A stretch of DNA of 64,000 nucleotides from Chamaelirium japonicum (GCA_947650365.1 CANTAL010000202.1:310001-374000), one strand, 5' to 3'; shown: positions 35,960 through 49,516, counted from the stretch's first letter. Program-made: numbers and translations. Notes: generated by a model not told the origin, from the sequence alone.

Positions 35960-36325
35960 AACCCTCATAACAAATTTAGGGCAGATTAAATGACGGTCTA
36001 TGACCATCCGATAATCTGCGACAGAGTTTTTAATTTAAAATGATTTAGTCAGTAACAAATGACGGTCGAGGACCGTCGTTTAATTAAAAACCCTTCGTTT
36101 AATAAAGGATGGTCTAAGACCTTTGTTTATTTATGTCCTGTTTTTTTTGTTTTGGTGTAGCGGGACAAGGTGTTTCGGGACGTTCGGTGGGCCGGAAAAA
36201 GGGCCTTAAGTGCGGGCAATGGAGCTCAATCGCGAACCTGTGGTGCTCGTCGAAACGATCGTTTAGGCAGGTGGGCCACGACCCACTGAAAAAGTGGCAA
36301 AAAAAAAAAGATGGCTTCGTAAAAT

Positions 36326-36413
36326 GGGTGCAACACGGGGACTCTCGCCCAAGCACTCTTAACTGCGGAGTTCGGATGGGATCCGGTGCTTTTGTGCTGG
36401 TATGATAGCACCC
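36326..36413 (-). pseudogene. type C 5S gene
   Basis: One change in the A box (AAGCACTCTT on the plus strand). First C after the retrotransposon. Confidence 0.87.
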
Positions 36414-36818
36414 GTTATGCATTTGTCACGAATTACACGTATCCATCACTTCGTGATTTGTAACAAATTTAGGGCAAATTAAATGACGGTCTAAGACCGT
36501 CCTATAATCTGCGACCGAGTTTTTGATTTAAAAACACTTAGTTAATAATTTAAAAACATTTATTTTATAATAAACGACGGTCGGGGACCGTCGTTTATTA
36601 AAGGACGGTCGAAGGCCGTAGTTTATTTATGTCCTATTTTCTTTGTTCGGTGTAGTGTGACCAGGTGTTTCGAGACGTCCGATGGGCCGGAAAAAGGGTC
36701 GTAAGTGCGGGAGATATAGCTCAATCGTGAACCCATGGTGATCGTCCAAACGATCGTTTAGGCAGGTGGGCCACGACCCACTGAAAAGTGGCAAAAAAAA
36801 AAGATGGTTTTGTAAAAC

Positions 36819-36936
36819 GGGTGCAACACGAGGACTTCCCAGGAGGTCACCCATCCTAGTACTACTTTCGCCCAAGCACGCTTAACTGCGGAGTTCTGAT
36901 GGGATCCGGTGCTTTAGTGCTGGTATGATCGCACCC
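36819..36936 (-). rRNA. 5S rRNA gene, full length
   Basis: 118 bp. G70A only, in the intermediate element. Confidence 0.93.
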
Positions 36937-37643
36937 GTTATGCAACCGTCACGAATTACACTTGTACATCATTTCGTGAGAGTGGAATCACGTTTGACCA
37001 TGTGTGGAATCCGGTTTGACCAGGTGTTTCGAGACGTACGATGGGCCGGAAAAAGCATCGTAAGTGCCAGCGATGGAGCTCGATCGCGAACCCGTGGTGC
37101 TAGTCGAAACGATCGTTTAGGCAGGTGGGCCACGACCTGCCGAAAAGTGGCAAAAAAAAAGAGAGAGATGGTTTTTGTAAAATGGGTGCAACACGATGAC
37201 TTCCCAGGAGCTCACCCGTCCTGGTACTACTCTCGTCCAAGAGGACACTTGACTACTGAATTAAATCAGGAAGGGAAAACCCTCATAACAAATTTAGGGC
37301 AGATTAAATGACGGTCTATGACCATCCTATAATCTGCGACAGAGTTTTTAATTTAAAATGATTTAGTCAGTAATAAATGACGGTCGAGGACCGTCGTTTA
37401 ATTAAAAACCCTTCGTTTAATAAAAGATGGTCTAAGACCTTTGTTTATTTATGTCCTATTTTTTTTGTTTTGGTGTAGCGGGACAAGGTGTTTCGGGACG
37501 TTCGGTGGGCCGGAAAAAGGGCCTTAAGTGCGGGCAATGGAGCTCAATCGCGAACCTGTGGAGCTCGTCGAAACGATCGTTTAGGCAATTGGGCCACGAC
37601 CCACTGAAAAAGTGGCAAAAATAAAAAGATGGTTTCGTAAAAT

Positions 37644-37731
37644 GGGTGCAACACGGGGACTCTCGCCCAAGCACGCTTAACTGCGGAGTTCGGATGGGAT
37701 CCGGTGCTTTTGTGCTGGTATGATAGCACCC
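37644..37731 (-). pseudogene. type C 5S gene
   Basis: Identical to reference C; the downstream T-run is interrupted by one A. Confidence 0.88.
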
Positions 37732-38137
37732 GTTATGCATTTGTCACGAATTACACGTATCCATCACTTCGTGATTTGTAACAAATTTAGGGCAAATTAA
37801 ATGACGGTCTAAGACCGTCCTATAATCTGCGACCGAGTTTTTGATTTAAAAACACTTAGTTAATAATTTAAAAACATTTATTTTATAATAAACGATGGTC
37901 GGGGACCGTCGTTTATTAAAGGACGGTCGAAGGCCGTAGTTTATTTATGTCCTATTTTCTTTTTTCGGTGTAGTGTGACCAGGTGTTTCGAGACGTCCGA
38001 TGGGCCGGAAAAAGGGTCGTAAGTGCGGGAGATATAGCTCAATCGTGAACCCATGGTGATCGTCCAAACGATCGTTTAGGCAGGTGGGCCACGACCCACT
38101 GAAAAGTGGCAAAAAAAAAAAGATGGTTTTGTAAAAC

Positions 38138-38256
38138 GGGTGCAACACGAGGACTTCCCAGGAGGTCACCCATCCTAGTACTACTCTCGCCCAAGCCCGC
38201 TTAACTGCGGAGTTCTGATGGGATCCGGTGCTTTAGTGCCTTTTATGATCGCACCC
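38138..38256 (-). rRNA. 5S rRNA gene, full length with 1-nt insertion
   Basis: 119 bp. C14A and C15A with one inserted G after position 17, and T59G in the A box. Probably defective. Confidence 0.86.
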
Positions 38257-38962
38257 GTTATGCAATCGTCACGAATTACACTTGTACATCATTTCGTGAG
38301 AGTGGAATCACGTTTGACCATGTGTGGAATCCGGTTTGACCAGGTGTTTCGAGACGTACGATGGGCCGGAAAAAGCATCGTAAGTGCCAGCGATGGAGCT
38401 CGATCGCGAACCCGTGGTGCTAGTCGAAACGATCGTTTAGGCAGGTGGGCCACGACCTGTCGAAAAGTGGCAAAAAAAAAGAGAGATGGTTTTTGTAAAA
38501 TGGGTGCAACACGATGACTTCCCAGGAGCTCACCCGTCCTGGTACTACTCTCGTCCAAGAAGACACTTGACTACTGAATTAAATCAGGAAGGGAAAACCC
38601 TCATAACAAATTTAGGGCAGATTAAATGACGGTCTAAGACCATCCTATAATCTGCGAAAGAGTTTTTAATTTAAAATGATTTAGTCAGTAATAAATGACG
38701 GTCGAGGACCGTCGTTTAATTAAAAACCCTTCGTTTAATAAAGGATGGTCTAAGACCTTTGTTTATTTATGTCCTATTTTTTTTTGTTTTGGTGTAGCGG
38801 GACAAGGTGTTTCGGGACGTTCGGTGGGCCGGAAAAAGGGCCTTAAGTGCGGGCAATGGAGCTCAATCGCGAACCTGTGGTGCTCGTTGAAACGATCGTT
38901 TAGGCAGGTGGGCCACGACCCACTGAAAAAGTGGCAAAAAAAAAAAGATGGTTTCGTAAAAT

Positions 38963-39050
38963 GGGTGCAACACGGGGACTCTCGCCCAAGCACGCTTAAC
39001 TGCGGAGTTCGGATGGGATCCGGTGCTTTTGTGCTGGTATGATAGCACCC
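38963..39050 (-). pseudogene. type C 5S gene
   Basis: Identical to reference C. Confidence 0.88.
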
Positions 39051-39455
39051 GTTATGCATTTGTCACGAATTACACGTATCCATCACTTCGTGATTTGTAA
39101 CAAATTTAGGGCAAATTAAATGACGGTCTAAGACCGTCCTCTAATCTGCGACCGAGTTTTTGATTTAAAAACACTTAGTTAATAATTTAAAAACATTTAT
39201 TTTATTATAAACGACGGTCGGGGACCGTCGTTTATTAAAGGATGGTCGAAGGCCGTAGTTTATTTATGTCCTATTTTCTTTGTTCGGTGTAGTGTGACCA
39301 GGTGTTTCGAGACGTCCGATGGGCCGGAAAAAGGTTCGTAAGTGCGGGAGATATAGCTCAATCGTGAACCCATGGTGATCGTCCAAACGATCGTTTAGGC
39401 AGGTGGGCCACGACCCACTGAAAAGTGGCAAAAAAAAAAGATGGTTTTGTAAAAC

Positions 39456-39573
39456 GGGTGCAACACGAGGACTTCCCAGGAGGTCACCCATCCTAGTACT
39501 ACACTCGCCCAAGCACGCTTAACTGCGGAGTTCTGATGGGATCCGGTGCTTTAGTGCTGGTATGATCGCACCC
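39456..39573 (-). rRNA. 5S rRNA gene, full length
   Basis: 118 bp. A71T only. Confidence 0.93.
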
Positions 39574-40279
39574 GTTATGCAATCGTCACGAATTACACTT
39601 GTACATCATTTCGTGAGAGTGGAATCACGTTTGACCATGTGTGGAATCCGGTTTGACCAGGTGTTTCGAGACGTACGATGGGCCGGAAAAAGCATCGTAA
39701 GTGGCAGCGATATAGCTCGATCGTGAACCCGTGGTGCTAGTCGAAACGATCGTTTAGGCAGGTGGGCCACAACCTGCCGAAAAGTGGCAAAAAAAACGAG
39801 AGAGATTGTTTTTGTAAAATGGGTGCAACACGATGACTTCCCAGGAGCTCACCCGTCCTGGTACTACTCTCGTCCAAGAGGACACTTGACTACTGAATTA
39901 AATCAGGAAGGGAAAACCCTCATAACAAATTTAGGGCAGATTAAATGACGGTCTATGACCCTCCTATAATCTGCGACGGAGTTTTTAATTTAAAATGATT
40001 TAGTCAGTAATAAATGACGGTCGAGGACCGTCATTTAATTTAAAACCCTTCGTTTAATAAAGGATGGTCTAAGACCTTTGTTTATTTATGTCCTATTTTT
40101 TTTGTTTTGGTGTAGCGGGACAAGGTGTTTCGGGACATTCGGTGGGCCGGAAAAAGGGCCTTAAGTGCGGGCAATGGAGCTCAATCGCGAACCTGTGGTG
40201 CTCGTCGAAACGATCGTTTAGGCAGGTGGGCCACGACCCACTGAAAAAGTGGCAAAAAAAAAAGATGGTTTCGTAAAAT

Positions 40280-40367
40280 GGGTGCAACACGGGGACTCTC
40301 GCCCAAGCACGCTTAACTGCGGAGTTCGGATGGGATCCGGTGCTTTTGTGCTGGTATGATAGCACCC
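40280..40367 (-). pseudogene. type C 5S gene
   Basis: Identical to reference C. Confidence 0.88.
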
Positions 40368-40772
40368 GTTATGCATTTGTCACGAATTACACGTATCCAT
40401 CACTTCGTGATTTGTAACAAATTTAGGGCAAATTAAATGACGTCTAAGACCGTCCTATAATCTGCGACCGAGTTTTTGATTTAAAAACACTTAGTTAATA
40501 ATTTAAAAACATTTATTTTATAATAAACGACGGTCGGGGACCGTCGTTTATTAAAGGACGGTCGACGGCCGTAGTTTATTTATGTCCTATTTTCTTTGTT
40601 CGGTGTAGTGTGACCAGGTGTTTCGAGACGTCCGATGGGCCGGAAAAAGGGTCGTAAGTGCGGGAGATATAGCTCAATCGTGAACCCATGGTGATCGTCC
40701 AAACGATCGTTTAGGCAGGTGGGCCACGACCCACTGAAAAGTGGCAAAAAAAAAAAGATGGTTTTGTAAAAC

Positions 40773-40890
40773 GGGTGCAACACGAGGACTTCCCAGGAGG
40801 TCACCCATCCTAGTACTACTCTCGCCCAAGCACGCTTAACTGCGGAGTTCTGATGGGATCCGGTGCTTTAGTGCTGGTATGATCACACCC
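40773..40890 (-). rRNA. 5S rRNA gene, full length
   Basis: 118 bp. C6T only. Confidence 0.94.
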
Positions 40891-41595
40891 GTTATGTCAT
40901 CGTCACGAATTAAACTTGTACATCACTTCGTGAGAGTGGAATCACGTTTGACCATGTGTGGAATCCGGTTTGACCAGGTGTTTCGAGACGTACGATGGGC
41001 CGGAAAAAGCATCGTAAGTGCCAGCGATGGAGCTCGATCGCGAACCCGTGGTGCTAGTCGAAACGATCGTTTAGGCAGGTGGGCCACGACCTGCCGAAAA
41101 GTGGCAAAAAAAAAGAGAGATGGTTTTTGTAAAATGGGTGCAACACGATGACTTCCCAGGAGCTCACCCGTCCTGGTACTACTCTCGTCCAAGAGGACAC
41201 TTGACTACTGAATTAAATCAGGAAGGGAAAACCCTCATAACAAATTTAGGGCAGATTAAATGACGGTCTATGACCATCCTATAATCTGCGACGGAGTTTT
41301 TAATTTAAAATGATTTAGTCAGTAATAAATGACGGTCGAGGACCGTCATTTAATTAAAAACCCTTCGTTTAATAAAGGATGGTCTAATACCTTTGTTTAT
41401 TTATGTCCTATTTTTTTTGTTTTGGTGTAGCGGGACAAGGTGTTTCGGGACGTTCGGTGGGCCGGAAAAAGGGCCTTAAGTGCGGGCAATGGAGTTCAAT
41501 CGCGAACCTGTGGTGCTCGTCGAAACGATCGTTTAGGCAGGTGGGCCACGACCCACTGAAAAAGTGGCAAAAAAAAAAAGATGGTTTCGTAAAAT

Positions 41596-41683
41596 GGGTG
41601 CAACACGGGGACTCTCGCCCAAGCACGCTTAACTGCGGAGTTCGGATGGGATCCGGTGCTTTTGTGCTGGTATGATAGCACCC
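41596..41683 (-). pseudogene. type C 5S gene
   Basis: Identical to reference C. Confidence 0.88.
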
Positions 41684-42089
41684 GTTATGCATTTGTCACG
41701 AATTACACGTATCCATCACTTCGTGATTTGTAACAAATTTAGGGCAAATTAAATGACGGTCTAAGACCGTCCTATAATCTGCGACCGAGTTTTTGATTTA
41801 AAAACACTTAGTTAATAATTTAAAAACATTTATTTTATAATAAACGACGGTCGGGGACCGTCGTTTATTAAAGGACGGTCGACGGCCGTAGTTTATTTAT
41901 GTCCTATTTTCTTTGTTCGGTGTAGTGTGACCAGGTGTTTCGAGACGTCCGATGGGCCGGAAAAAGGGTCGTAAGTGCGGGAGATATAGCTCAATCGTGA
42001 ACCCATGGTGATCGTCCAAACGATCATTTAGGCAGGTGGGCCACGACCCACTGAAAAGTGGCAAAAAAAAAAAGATGGTTTTGTAAAAC

Positions 42090-42207
42090 GGGTGCAACAC
42101 GAGGACTTCCCAGGAGGTCACCCATCCTAGTACTACTCTCGCCCAAGCACACTTAACTGCGGAGTTCTGATGGGATCCGATGCTTTAGTGCTGGTATGAT
42201 CGCACCC
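42090..42207 (-). rRNA. 5S rRNA gene, full length
   Basis: 118 bp. C28T and C57T (A box). Confidence 0.92.
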
Positions 42208-42914
42208 GTTATGCAATCGTCACGAATTACACTTGTACATCATTTCGTGAGAGTGGAATCACGTTTGACCATGTGTGGAATCCGGTTTGACCAGGTGTTT
42301 CGAGACGTACGATGGGCCGGAAAAAGCATCGTAAGTGCCAGCGATGGAGCTCGATCGCGAACCCGTGGTGCTAGTCGAAACGATCGTTTAGGCAGGTGGG
42401 CCACGACCTGCCGAAAAGTGGCAAAAAAAAAGAGAAAGATGGTTTTTGTAAAATGGGTGCAACACGATGACTTCCCAGGAGCTCACCCGTCCTGGTACTA
42501 CTCTCGTCCAAGAGGACACTTGACTACTGAATTAAATCAGGAAGGGAAAACCCTCATAACAAATTTAGGGCAGATTAAATGACGGTCTATGACCATCCTT
42601 TAATCTGCGACGGAGTTTTTAATTTAAAATGATTTAGTCAGTAATAAATGACGGTCGAGGACCGTCGTTTAATTAAAAACCCTTCGTTTAATAAAGGATG
42701 GTCTAAGACCTTTGTTTATTTATGTCCTATTTTTTTTGTTTTGGTGTAGCGGGACAAGGTGTTTCGGGACGTTCGGTGGGCCGGAAAAAGGGCCTTAAGT
42801 GCGGGCAATGGAGCTCAATCGCGAACCTGTGGTGCTCGTCGAAACGATCGTTTCGGCAGGTGGGCCACGACCCACTGAAAAAGTGGCAAAAAAAAAAAGA
42901 TTGTTTCGTAAAAT

Positions 42915-43002
42915 GGGTGCAACACGGGGACTCTCGCCCAAGCACGCTTAACTGCGGAGTTCGGATGGGATCCGGTGCTTTTGTGCTGCTATGATAGCAC
43001 CC
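42915..43002 (-). pseudogene. type C 5S gene
   Basis: One change (GTGCTGCTATG on the plus strand). Confidence 0.87.
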
Positions 43003-43407
43003 GTTATGCATTTGTCACGAATTACACGTATCCATCACTTCGTGATTTGTAACAAATTTAGGGCAAATTAAATGACGGTCTAAGACCGTCCTATAATCTG
43101 CGACCGAGTTTTTGATTTAAAAACACTTAGTTAATAATTTAAAAACATTTATTTTATAATAAACGACGGTCGGGGACCGTCACTTATTAAAGGACGGTCG
43201 ATGGCCGTAGTTTATTTATGTCCTATTTTCTTTGTTCGGTGTAGTGTGACCAGGTGTTTCGAGACGTCCGATGGGCCTGAAAAAGGGTCGTAAGTGCGGG
43301 AGATATAGCTCAATCGTGAACCCATGGTGATCGTCCAAACGATCGTTTAGGCAGGTGGGCCACGACCCACTGAAAAATGGCAAAAAAAAAAGATGGTTTT
43401 GTAAAAC

Positions 43408-43525
43408 GGGTGCAACACGAGGACTTCCCAGGAGGTCACCCATCCTAGTACTACTCTCGCCCAAGCACGCTTAACTGCGGAGTTCTGATGGGATCCGGTG
43501 CTTTAGTGCTGGTATGATCACACCC
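43408..43525 (-). rRNA. 5S rRNA gene, full length
   Basis: 118 bp. C6T only. It precedes a contracted period. Confidence 0.94.
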
Positions 43526-43772
43526 GTTATGCAATCGTCACGAATTACACTTGTACATCATTTCGTGAGAGTGGAATCACGTTTGACCATGTGTGGAATC
43601 CGGTTTGACCAGGTGTTTCGAGACGTACGATGGGCCGGAAAAAGCATCGTAAGTGCCAGCGATGGAGCTCGATCGCGAACCCGTGGTGCTAGTCGAAACG
43701 ATCGTTTAGGCAGGTGGGCCACGACCTGCCGAAAAGTGGCAAAAAAAAAGAGAGAGATGGTTTTTGTAAAAT

Positions 43773-43834
43773 GGGTGCAACACCTGCGGAGTTCGGATGG
43801 GATCCGGTGCTTTTGTGCTGGTATGATAGCACCC
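43773..43834 (-). pseudogene. type B / type C fusion fragment
   Basis: 62 bp. The last 11 bases of a type B fragment (43773-43783) join directly to the 5' half of a type C gene. The rest of type B, all of spacer 2 and the 3' part of C are lost, giving an 834-bp period. Confidence 0.87.
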
Positions 43835-44241
43835 GTTATGCATTTGTCACGAATTACACGTATCCATCACTTCGTGATTTGTAACAAATTTAGGGCAAAT
43901 TAAATGACGGTCTAAGACCGTCCTATAATCTGCGACCGAGTTTTTGATTTAAAAACACTTAGTTAATAATTTAAAAACATTTATTTTATAATAAACGACG
44001 GTCGGGGACCGTCGTTTATTAAAGGACGGTCGATGGTCGTAGTTTATTTATGTCCTATTTTCTTTGTTCGGTGTAGTGTGACCAGGTGTTTCGAGACGTC
44101 CGATGGGCCGGAAAAAGGGTCGTAAGTGCGGGAGATATAGCTCAATCGTGAACCCATGGTGATCGTCCAAACGATCGTTTAGGCAGGTGGGCCACGACCC
44201 ACTGAAAAGTGGCAAAAAAAAAAAAGATGGTTTTTTAAAAC

Positions 44242-44359
44242 GGGTGCAACACGAGGACTTCCCAGGAGGTCACCCATCCTAGTACTACACTCGCCCAAGC
44301 ACGCTTAACTGCGGAGTTCTGATGGGATCCGGTGCTTTAGTGCTGGTATGATCGCACCC
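44242..44359 (-). rRNA. 5S rRNA gene, full length
   Basis: 118 bp. A71T. The flanking base at -1 is T instead of the usual C. Confidence 0.92.
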
Positions 44360-45066
44360 ATTATGCAATCGTCACGAATTACACTTGTACATCATTTCGT
44401 GAGAGTGGAATCACGTTTGACCATGTGTGGAATCCGGTTTGACCAGGTGTTTCGAGACGTACGATGGGCCGGAAAAAGCATCGTAAGTGCCAGCGATGGA
44501 GCTCGATCGCGAACCCGTGGTGCTAGTCGAAACGATCGTTTAGGCAGGTGGGCCACGACCTGCCGAAAAGTGGCAAAAAAAAAGAGAGAGATGGTTTTTG
44601 TAAAATGGGTGCAACACGATGACTTCCCAGGAGCTCACCCGTCCTGGTACTACTCTCGTCCAAGAGGACACTTGACTACTGAATTAAATCAGGAAGGGAA
44701 AACCCTCATAACAAATTTAGGGCAGATTAAATGACGGTCTATGACCATCCTATAATCTGCGACGGAGTTTTTAATTTAAAATGATTTAGTCAGTAATAAA
44801 TGACGGTCGAGGACCGTCGTTTAATTAAAAACCCTTCGTTTAATAAAGGATGGTCTAAGACCTTTGTTTATTTAGGTCCTATTTTTTTTGTTTTGGTGTA
44901 GCGGGACAAGGTGTTTCGGGACGTTCGGTGGGCCGGAAAAAGGGCCTTAAGTGCGGGCAATGGAGCTCAATCGCGAACCTGTGGTGCTCGTCGAAACGAT
45001 CGTTTAGGCAGGTGGGCCACGACCCACTGAAAAAGTGGCAAAAAAAAAAAGATGGTTTCGTAAAAT

Positions 45067-45154
45067 GGGTGCAACACGGGGACTCTCGCCCAAGCACGCT
45101 TAACTGCGGAGTTCGGATGGGATCCGGTGCTTTTGTGCTGGTATGATAGCACCC
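45067..45154 (-). pseudogene. type C 5S gene
   Basis: Identical to reference C. Confidence 0.88.
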
Positions 45155-45559
45155 GTTATGCATTTGTCACGAATTACACGTATCCATCACTTCGTGATTT
45201 GTAACAAATTTAGGGCAAATTAAATGACGGTCTAAGACCGTCCTATAATCTGCGACCGAGTTTTTGATTTAAAAACACTTAGTTAATAATTTAAAAACAT
45301 TAATTTTATAATAAACGACGGTCGGGGACCGTCGTTTATTAAAGGACGATCGACGACCGTAGTTTATTTATGTCCTATTTTCTTTGTTCGGTGTAGTGTG
45401 ACCAGGTGTTTCGAGACGTCCGATGGGCCGGAAAAAGGGTCGTAAGTGCGGGAGATATAGCTCAATCGTGAACCCATGGTGATCGTCCAAACGATCGTTT
45501 AGGCAGGTGGGCCACGACCCACTGAAAAGTGGCAAAAAAAAAAGATGGTTTTGTAAAAC

Positions 45560-45677
45560 GGGTGCAACACGAGGACTTCCCAGGAGGTCACCCATCCAAG
45601 TACTACTCTCGCCCAAGCACGCTTAACTGCAGAGTTCTGATGGGATCCGGTGCTTTAGTGCTGGTATGATCGCACCC
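45560..45677 (-). rRNA. 5S rRNA gene, full length
   Basis: 118 bp. C47T and A80T (edge of the C box). Confidence 0.92.
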
Positions 45678-46385
45678 GTTATGCAATCGTCACGAATTAC
45701 ACTTGTACATCATTTCGTGAGAGTGGAATCACGTTTGACCATGTGTGGAATCCGGTTTGACCAGGTGTTTCGAGACGTACGATGGGCCGGAAAAAGCATC
45801 GTAAGTGCCAGCGATGGAGCTCGATCGCGAACCCGTGGTGCTAGTCGAAACGATCGTTTAGGCAGGTGGGCCACGACCTACCGAAAAGTGGCAAAAAAAA
45901 AGAGAGAGATGGTTTTTGTAAAATGGGTGCAACACGATGACTTCCCAGGAGCTCACCCGTCCTGGTACTACTCTCGTCCAAGAGGACACTTGACAGCTGG
46001 ATTAAATCAGGAAGGGAAAACCCTCATAACAAATTTAGGGCAGATTAAATGACGGTCTATGACCATCCTATAATCTGCGACGGAGTTTTTAATTTAAAAT
46101 GATTTAGTCAGTAATAAATGACGGTCGAGGACCGTCGTTTAATTAAAAACCCTTCGTTTAATAAAGGATGGTCTAAGACCTTTGTTTATTTATGTCCTAT
46201 TTTTTTTGTTTTGGTGTAGCGGGACAAGGGTGTTTCGGGACGTTCGGTGGGCCGGAAAAAGGGCCTTAAGTGCGGGCAATGGAGCTCAATCACGAACCTA
46301 TGGTGCTCGTCGAAACGATCGTTTAGGCAGGTGGGCCACGACCCACTGAAAAAGTGGCAAAAAAAAAAAGATGGTTTCGTAAAAT

Positions 46386-46473
46386 GGGTGCAACACGGGG
46401 ACTCTCGCCCAAGCACGCTTAACTGCGGAGTTCGGATGGGATCCGGTGCTTTTGTGCTGGTATGATAGCACCC
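46386..46473 (-). pseudogene. type C 5S gene
   Basis: Identical to reference C. Confidence 0.88.
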
Positions 46474-46879
46474 GTTATGCATTTGTCACGAATTACACGT
46501 ATCCATCACTTCGTGATTTGTAACAAATTTAGGGCAAATTAAATGACGGTCTAAGACCGTCCTATAATCTGCGACCGAGTTTTTGATTTAAAAACATTTA
46601 GTTAATAATTTAAAAACATTTATTTTATAATAAACGACGGTCGGGGACCGTCGTTTATTAAAGGACGGTCGACGGCCGTAGTTTATTTATGTCCTATTTT
46701 CTTTGTTCGGTGTAGTGTGACCAGGTGTTTCGAGACGTCCGATGGGCCGGAAAAAGGGTCGTAAGTGCGGGAGATATAGCTCAATCGTGAACCCATGGTG
46801 ATCGTCCAAACGATCGTTTAGGCAGGTGGGCCACGACCCACTGAAAAGTGGCAAAAAAAAAAAGATGGTTTTGTACAAC

Positions 46880-46997
46880 GGGTGCAACACGAGGACTTCC
46901 CAGGAGGTCACCCATCCTAGTACAACTCTCCCCCAAGCACGCTTAACTGCGGAGTTCTGATGGGATCCGGTGCTTTAGTGATGGTATGATCGCACCC
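46880..46997 (-). rRNA. 5S rRNA gene, full length
   Basis: 118 bp. G17T, C67G (intermediate element) and A74T. Confidence 0.9.
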
Positions 46998-47702
46998 GTT
47001 ATGCAATCGTCACGAATTACACTTGTACATCATTTCGTGAGAGTGGAATCACGTTTGACCATGTGTGGAATCCGGTTTGACCAGGTGTTTCGAGACGTAC
47101 GATGGGCCGGAAAAAGCATCGTAAGTGCCAGCGATGGAGCTCGATCGCGAACCCGTGGTGCTAGTCGAAACGATCGTTTAGGCAGGTGGGCCACGACCTG
47201 CCGAAAAGTGGCAAAAAAAAAGAGAGATGGTTTTTGTAAAATGGGTGCAACACGATGACTTCCCAGGAGCTCACCCGTCCTGGTACTACTCTCGTCCAAG
47301 AGGACACTTGACTGCTGAATTAAATCAGGAAGGGAAAACCCTCATAACAAATTTAGGGCAGATTAAATGACGGTCTATGACCATCCTATAATCTGCGACG
47401 GAGTTTTTAATTTAAAATGATTTAGTCAGTAATAAATGACGGTCGAGGACCGTCGTTTAATTAAAAACCCTTCGTTTAATAAAGGATGGTCTAAGACCTT
47501 TGTTTATTTATGTCCTATTTTTTTTGTTTTGGTGTAGCGGGACAAGGTGTTTCGGGACGTTCGGTGGGCCGGAAAAAGGGCCTTAAGTGCGGGCAATGGA
47601 GCTCAATCGCGAACCTGTGGTGCTCGTCGAAACGATCGTTTAGGCAGGTGGGCCACGACCCACTGAAAAAGTGGCAAAAAAAAAAAGATGGTTTCGTAAA
47701 AT

Positions 47703-47790
47703 GGGTGCAACACGGGGACTCTCGCCCAAGCACGCTTAACTGCGGACTTCGGATGGGATCCGGTGCTTTTGTGCTGGTATGATAGCACCC
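47703..47790 (-). pseudogene. type C 5S gene
   Basis: Same single change as the copy at 23647-23734. Confidence 0.87.
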
Positions 47791-48197
47791 GTTATGCATT
47801 TGTCACGAATTACACGTATCCATCACTTCGTGATTTGTAACAAATTTAGGGCAAATTACATGACGGTCTAAGACCGTCCTATAATCTGCGACCGAGTTTT
47901 TGATTTAAAAACACTTTGTTAATAATTTAAAAACATTTATTTTATAATAAACGACGGTCGGGGACCGTCGTTTATTAAAGGACGGTCGAAGGCCGTAGTT
48001 TATTTATGTCCTATTTTCTTTGTTCGGTGTAGTGTGACCAGGTGTTTCGAGACGTCCGATGGGCCGGAAAAAGGGTCGTAAGTGCGGGAGATATAGCTCA
48101 ATCGTGAACCCATGGTGATCGTCCAAACGATCGTTTAGGCAGGTGGGCCACGACCCACTGAAAAGTGGAAAAAAAAAAAAAGATGGTTTTGTAAAAC

Positions 48198-48315
48198 GGG
48201 TGCAACACGAGGACTTCCCAGGAGGTCACCCATCCTAGTACTACTCTTGCCCAAGCACGCATAACTGCGGAGATCTGATGGGATCCGGTGCTTTAGTGCT
48301 GGTATGATCGCACCC
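48198..48315 (-). rRNA. 5S rRNA gene, full length
   Basis: 118 bp. A43T, A55T (A box) and G68A (intermediate element). Confidence 0.9.
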
Positions 48316-49021
48316 GTTATGCAATCGTCACGAATTACACTTGTACATCATTTCGTGAGAGTGGAATCACGTTTGACCATGTGTGGAATCCGGTTTGACC
48401 AGGTGTTTCGAGACGTACGATGGGCCGGAAAAAGCATCGTAAGTGCCAGCGATGGAGCTCGATCGCGAACCCGTGGTGCTAGTCGAAACGATCGTTTAGG
48501 CAGGTGGGCCACGACCTACCGAAAAGTGGCAAAAAAAAAGAGAGAGATGGTTTTTGTAAAATGGGTGCAACACGATGACTTCCCAGGAGCTCACCCGTCC
48601 TGGTACTACTCTCGTCCAAGAGGACACTTGACAGCTGGATTAAATCAGGAAGGGAAAACCCTCATAACAAATTTAGGGCAGATTAAATGACGGTCTATGA
48701 CCATCCTATAATCTGCGACGGAGTTTTTAATTTAAAATGATTTAGTCAGTAATAAATGACGGTCGAGGACCGTCGTTTAATTAAAAACCCTTCGTTTAAT
48801 AAAGGATGGTCTAAGACCTTTGTTTATTTATGTCCTATTTTTTTTGTTTTGGTGTAGCGGGACAAGGTGTTTCGGGACGTTCGGTGGGCCGGAAAAAGGG
48901 CCTTAAGTGCGGGCAATGGAGCTCAATCACGAACCTATGGTGCTCGTCGAAACGATCGTTTAGGCAGGTGGGCCACGACCCACTGAAAAAGTGGCAAAAA
49001 AAAAAGATGGTTTCGAAAAAT

Positions 49022-49109
49022 GGGTGCAACACGGGGACTCTCGCCCAAGCACGCTTAACTGCGGAGTTCGGATGGGATCCGGTGCTTTTGTGCTGGTATG
49101 ATAGCACCC
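49022..49109 (-). pseudogene. type C 5S gene
   Basis: Identical to reference C. Confidence 0.88.
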
Positions 49110-49516
49110 GTTATGCATTTGTCACGAATTACACGTATCCATCACTTCGTGATTTGTAACAAATTTAGGGCAAATTAAATGACGGTCTAAGACCGTCCTA
49201 TAATCTGCGACCGAGTTTTTGATTTAAAAACATTTAGTTAATAATTTAAAAACATTTATTTTATAATAAACGACGGTCGGGGACCGTCGTTTATTAAAGG
49301 ACGGTCGACGGCCGTAGTTTATTTATGTCCTATTTTCTTTGTTCGGTGTAGTGTGACCAGGTGTTTCGAGACGTCCGATGGGCCGGAAAAAGGGTCGTAA
49401 GTGCGGGAGATATAGCTCAATCGTGAACCCATGGTGATCGTCCAAACGATCGTTTAGGCAGGTGGGCCACGACCCACTGAAAAGTGGCAAAAAAAAAAAA
49501 GATGGTTTTGTAAAAC

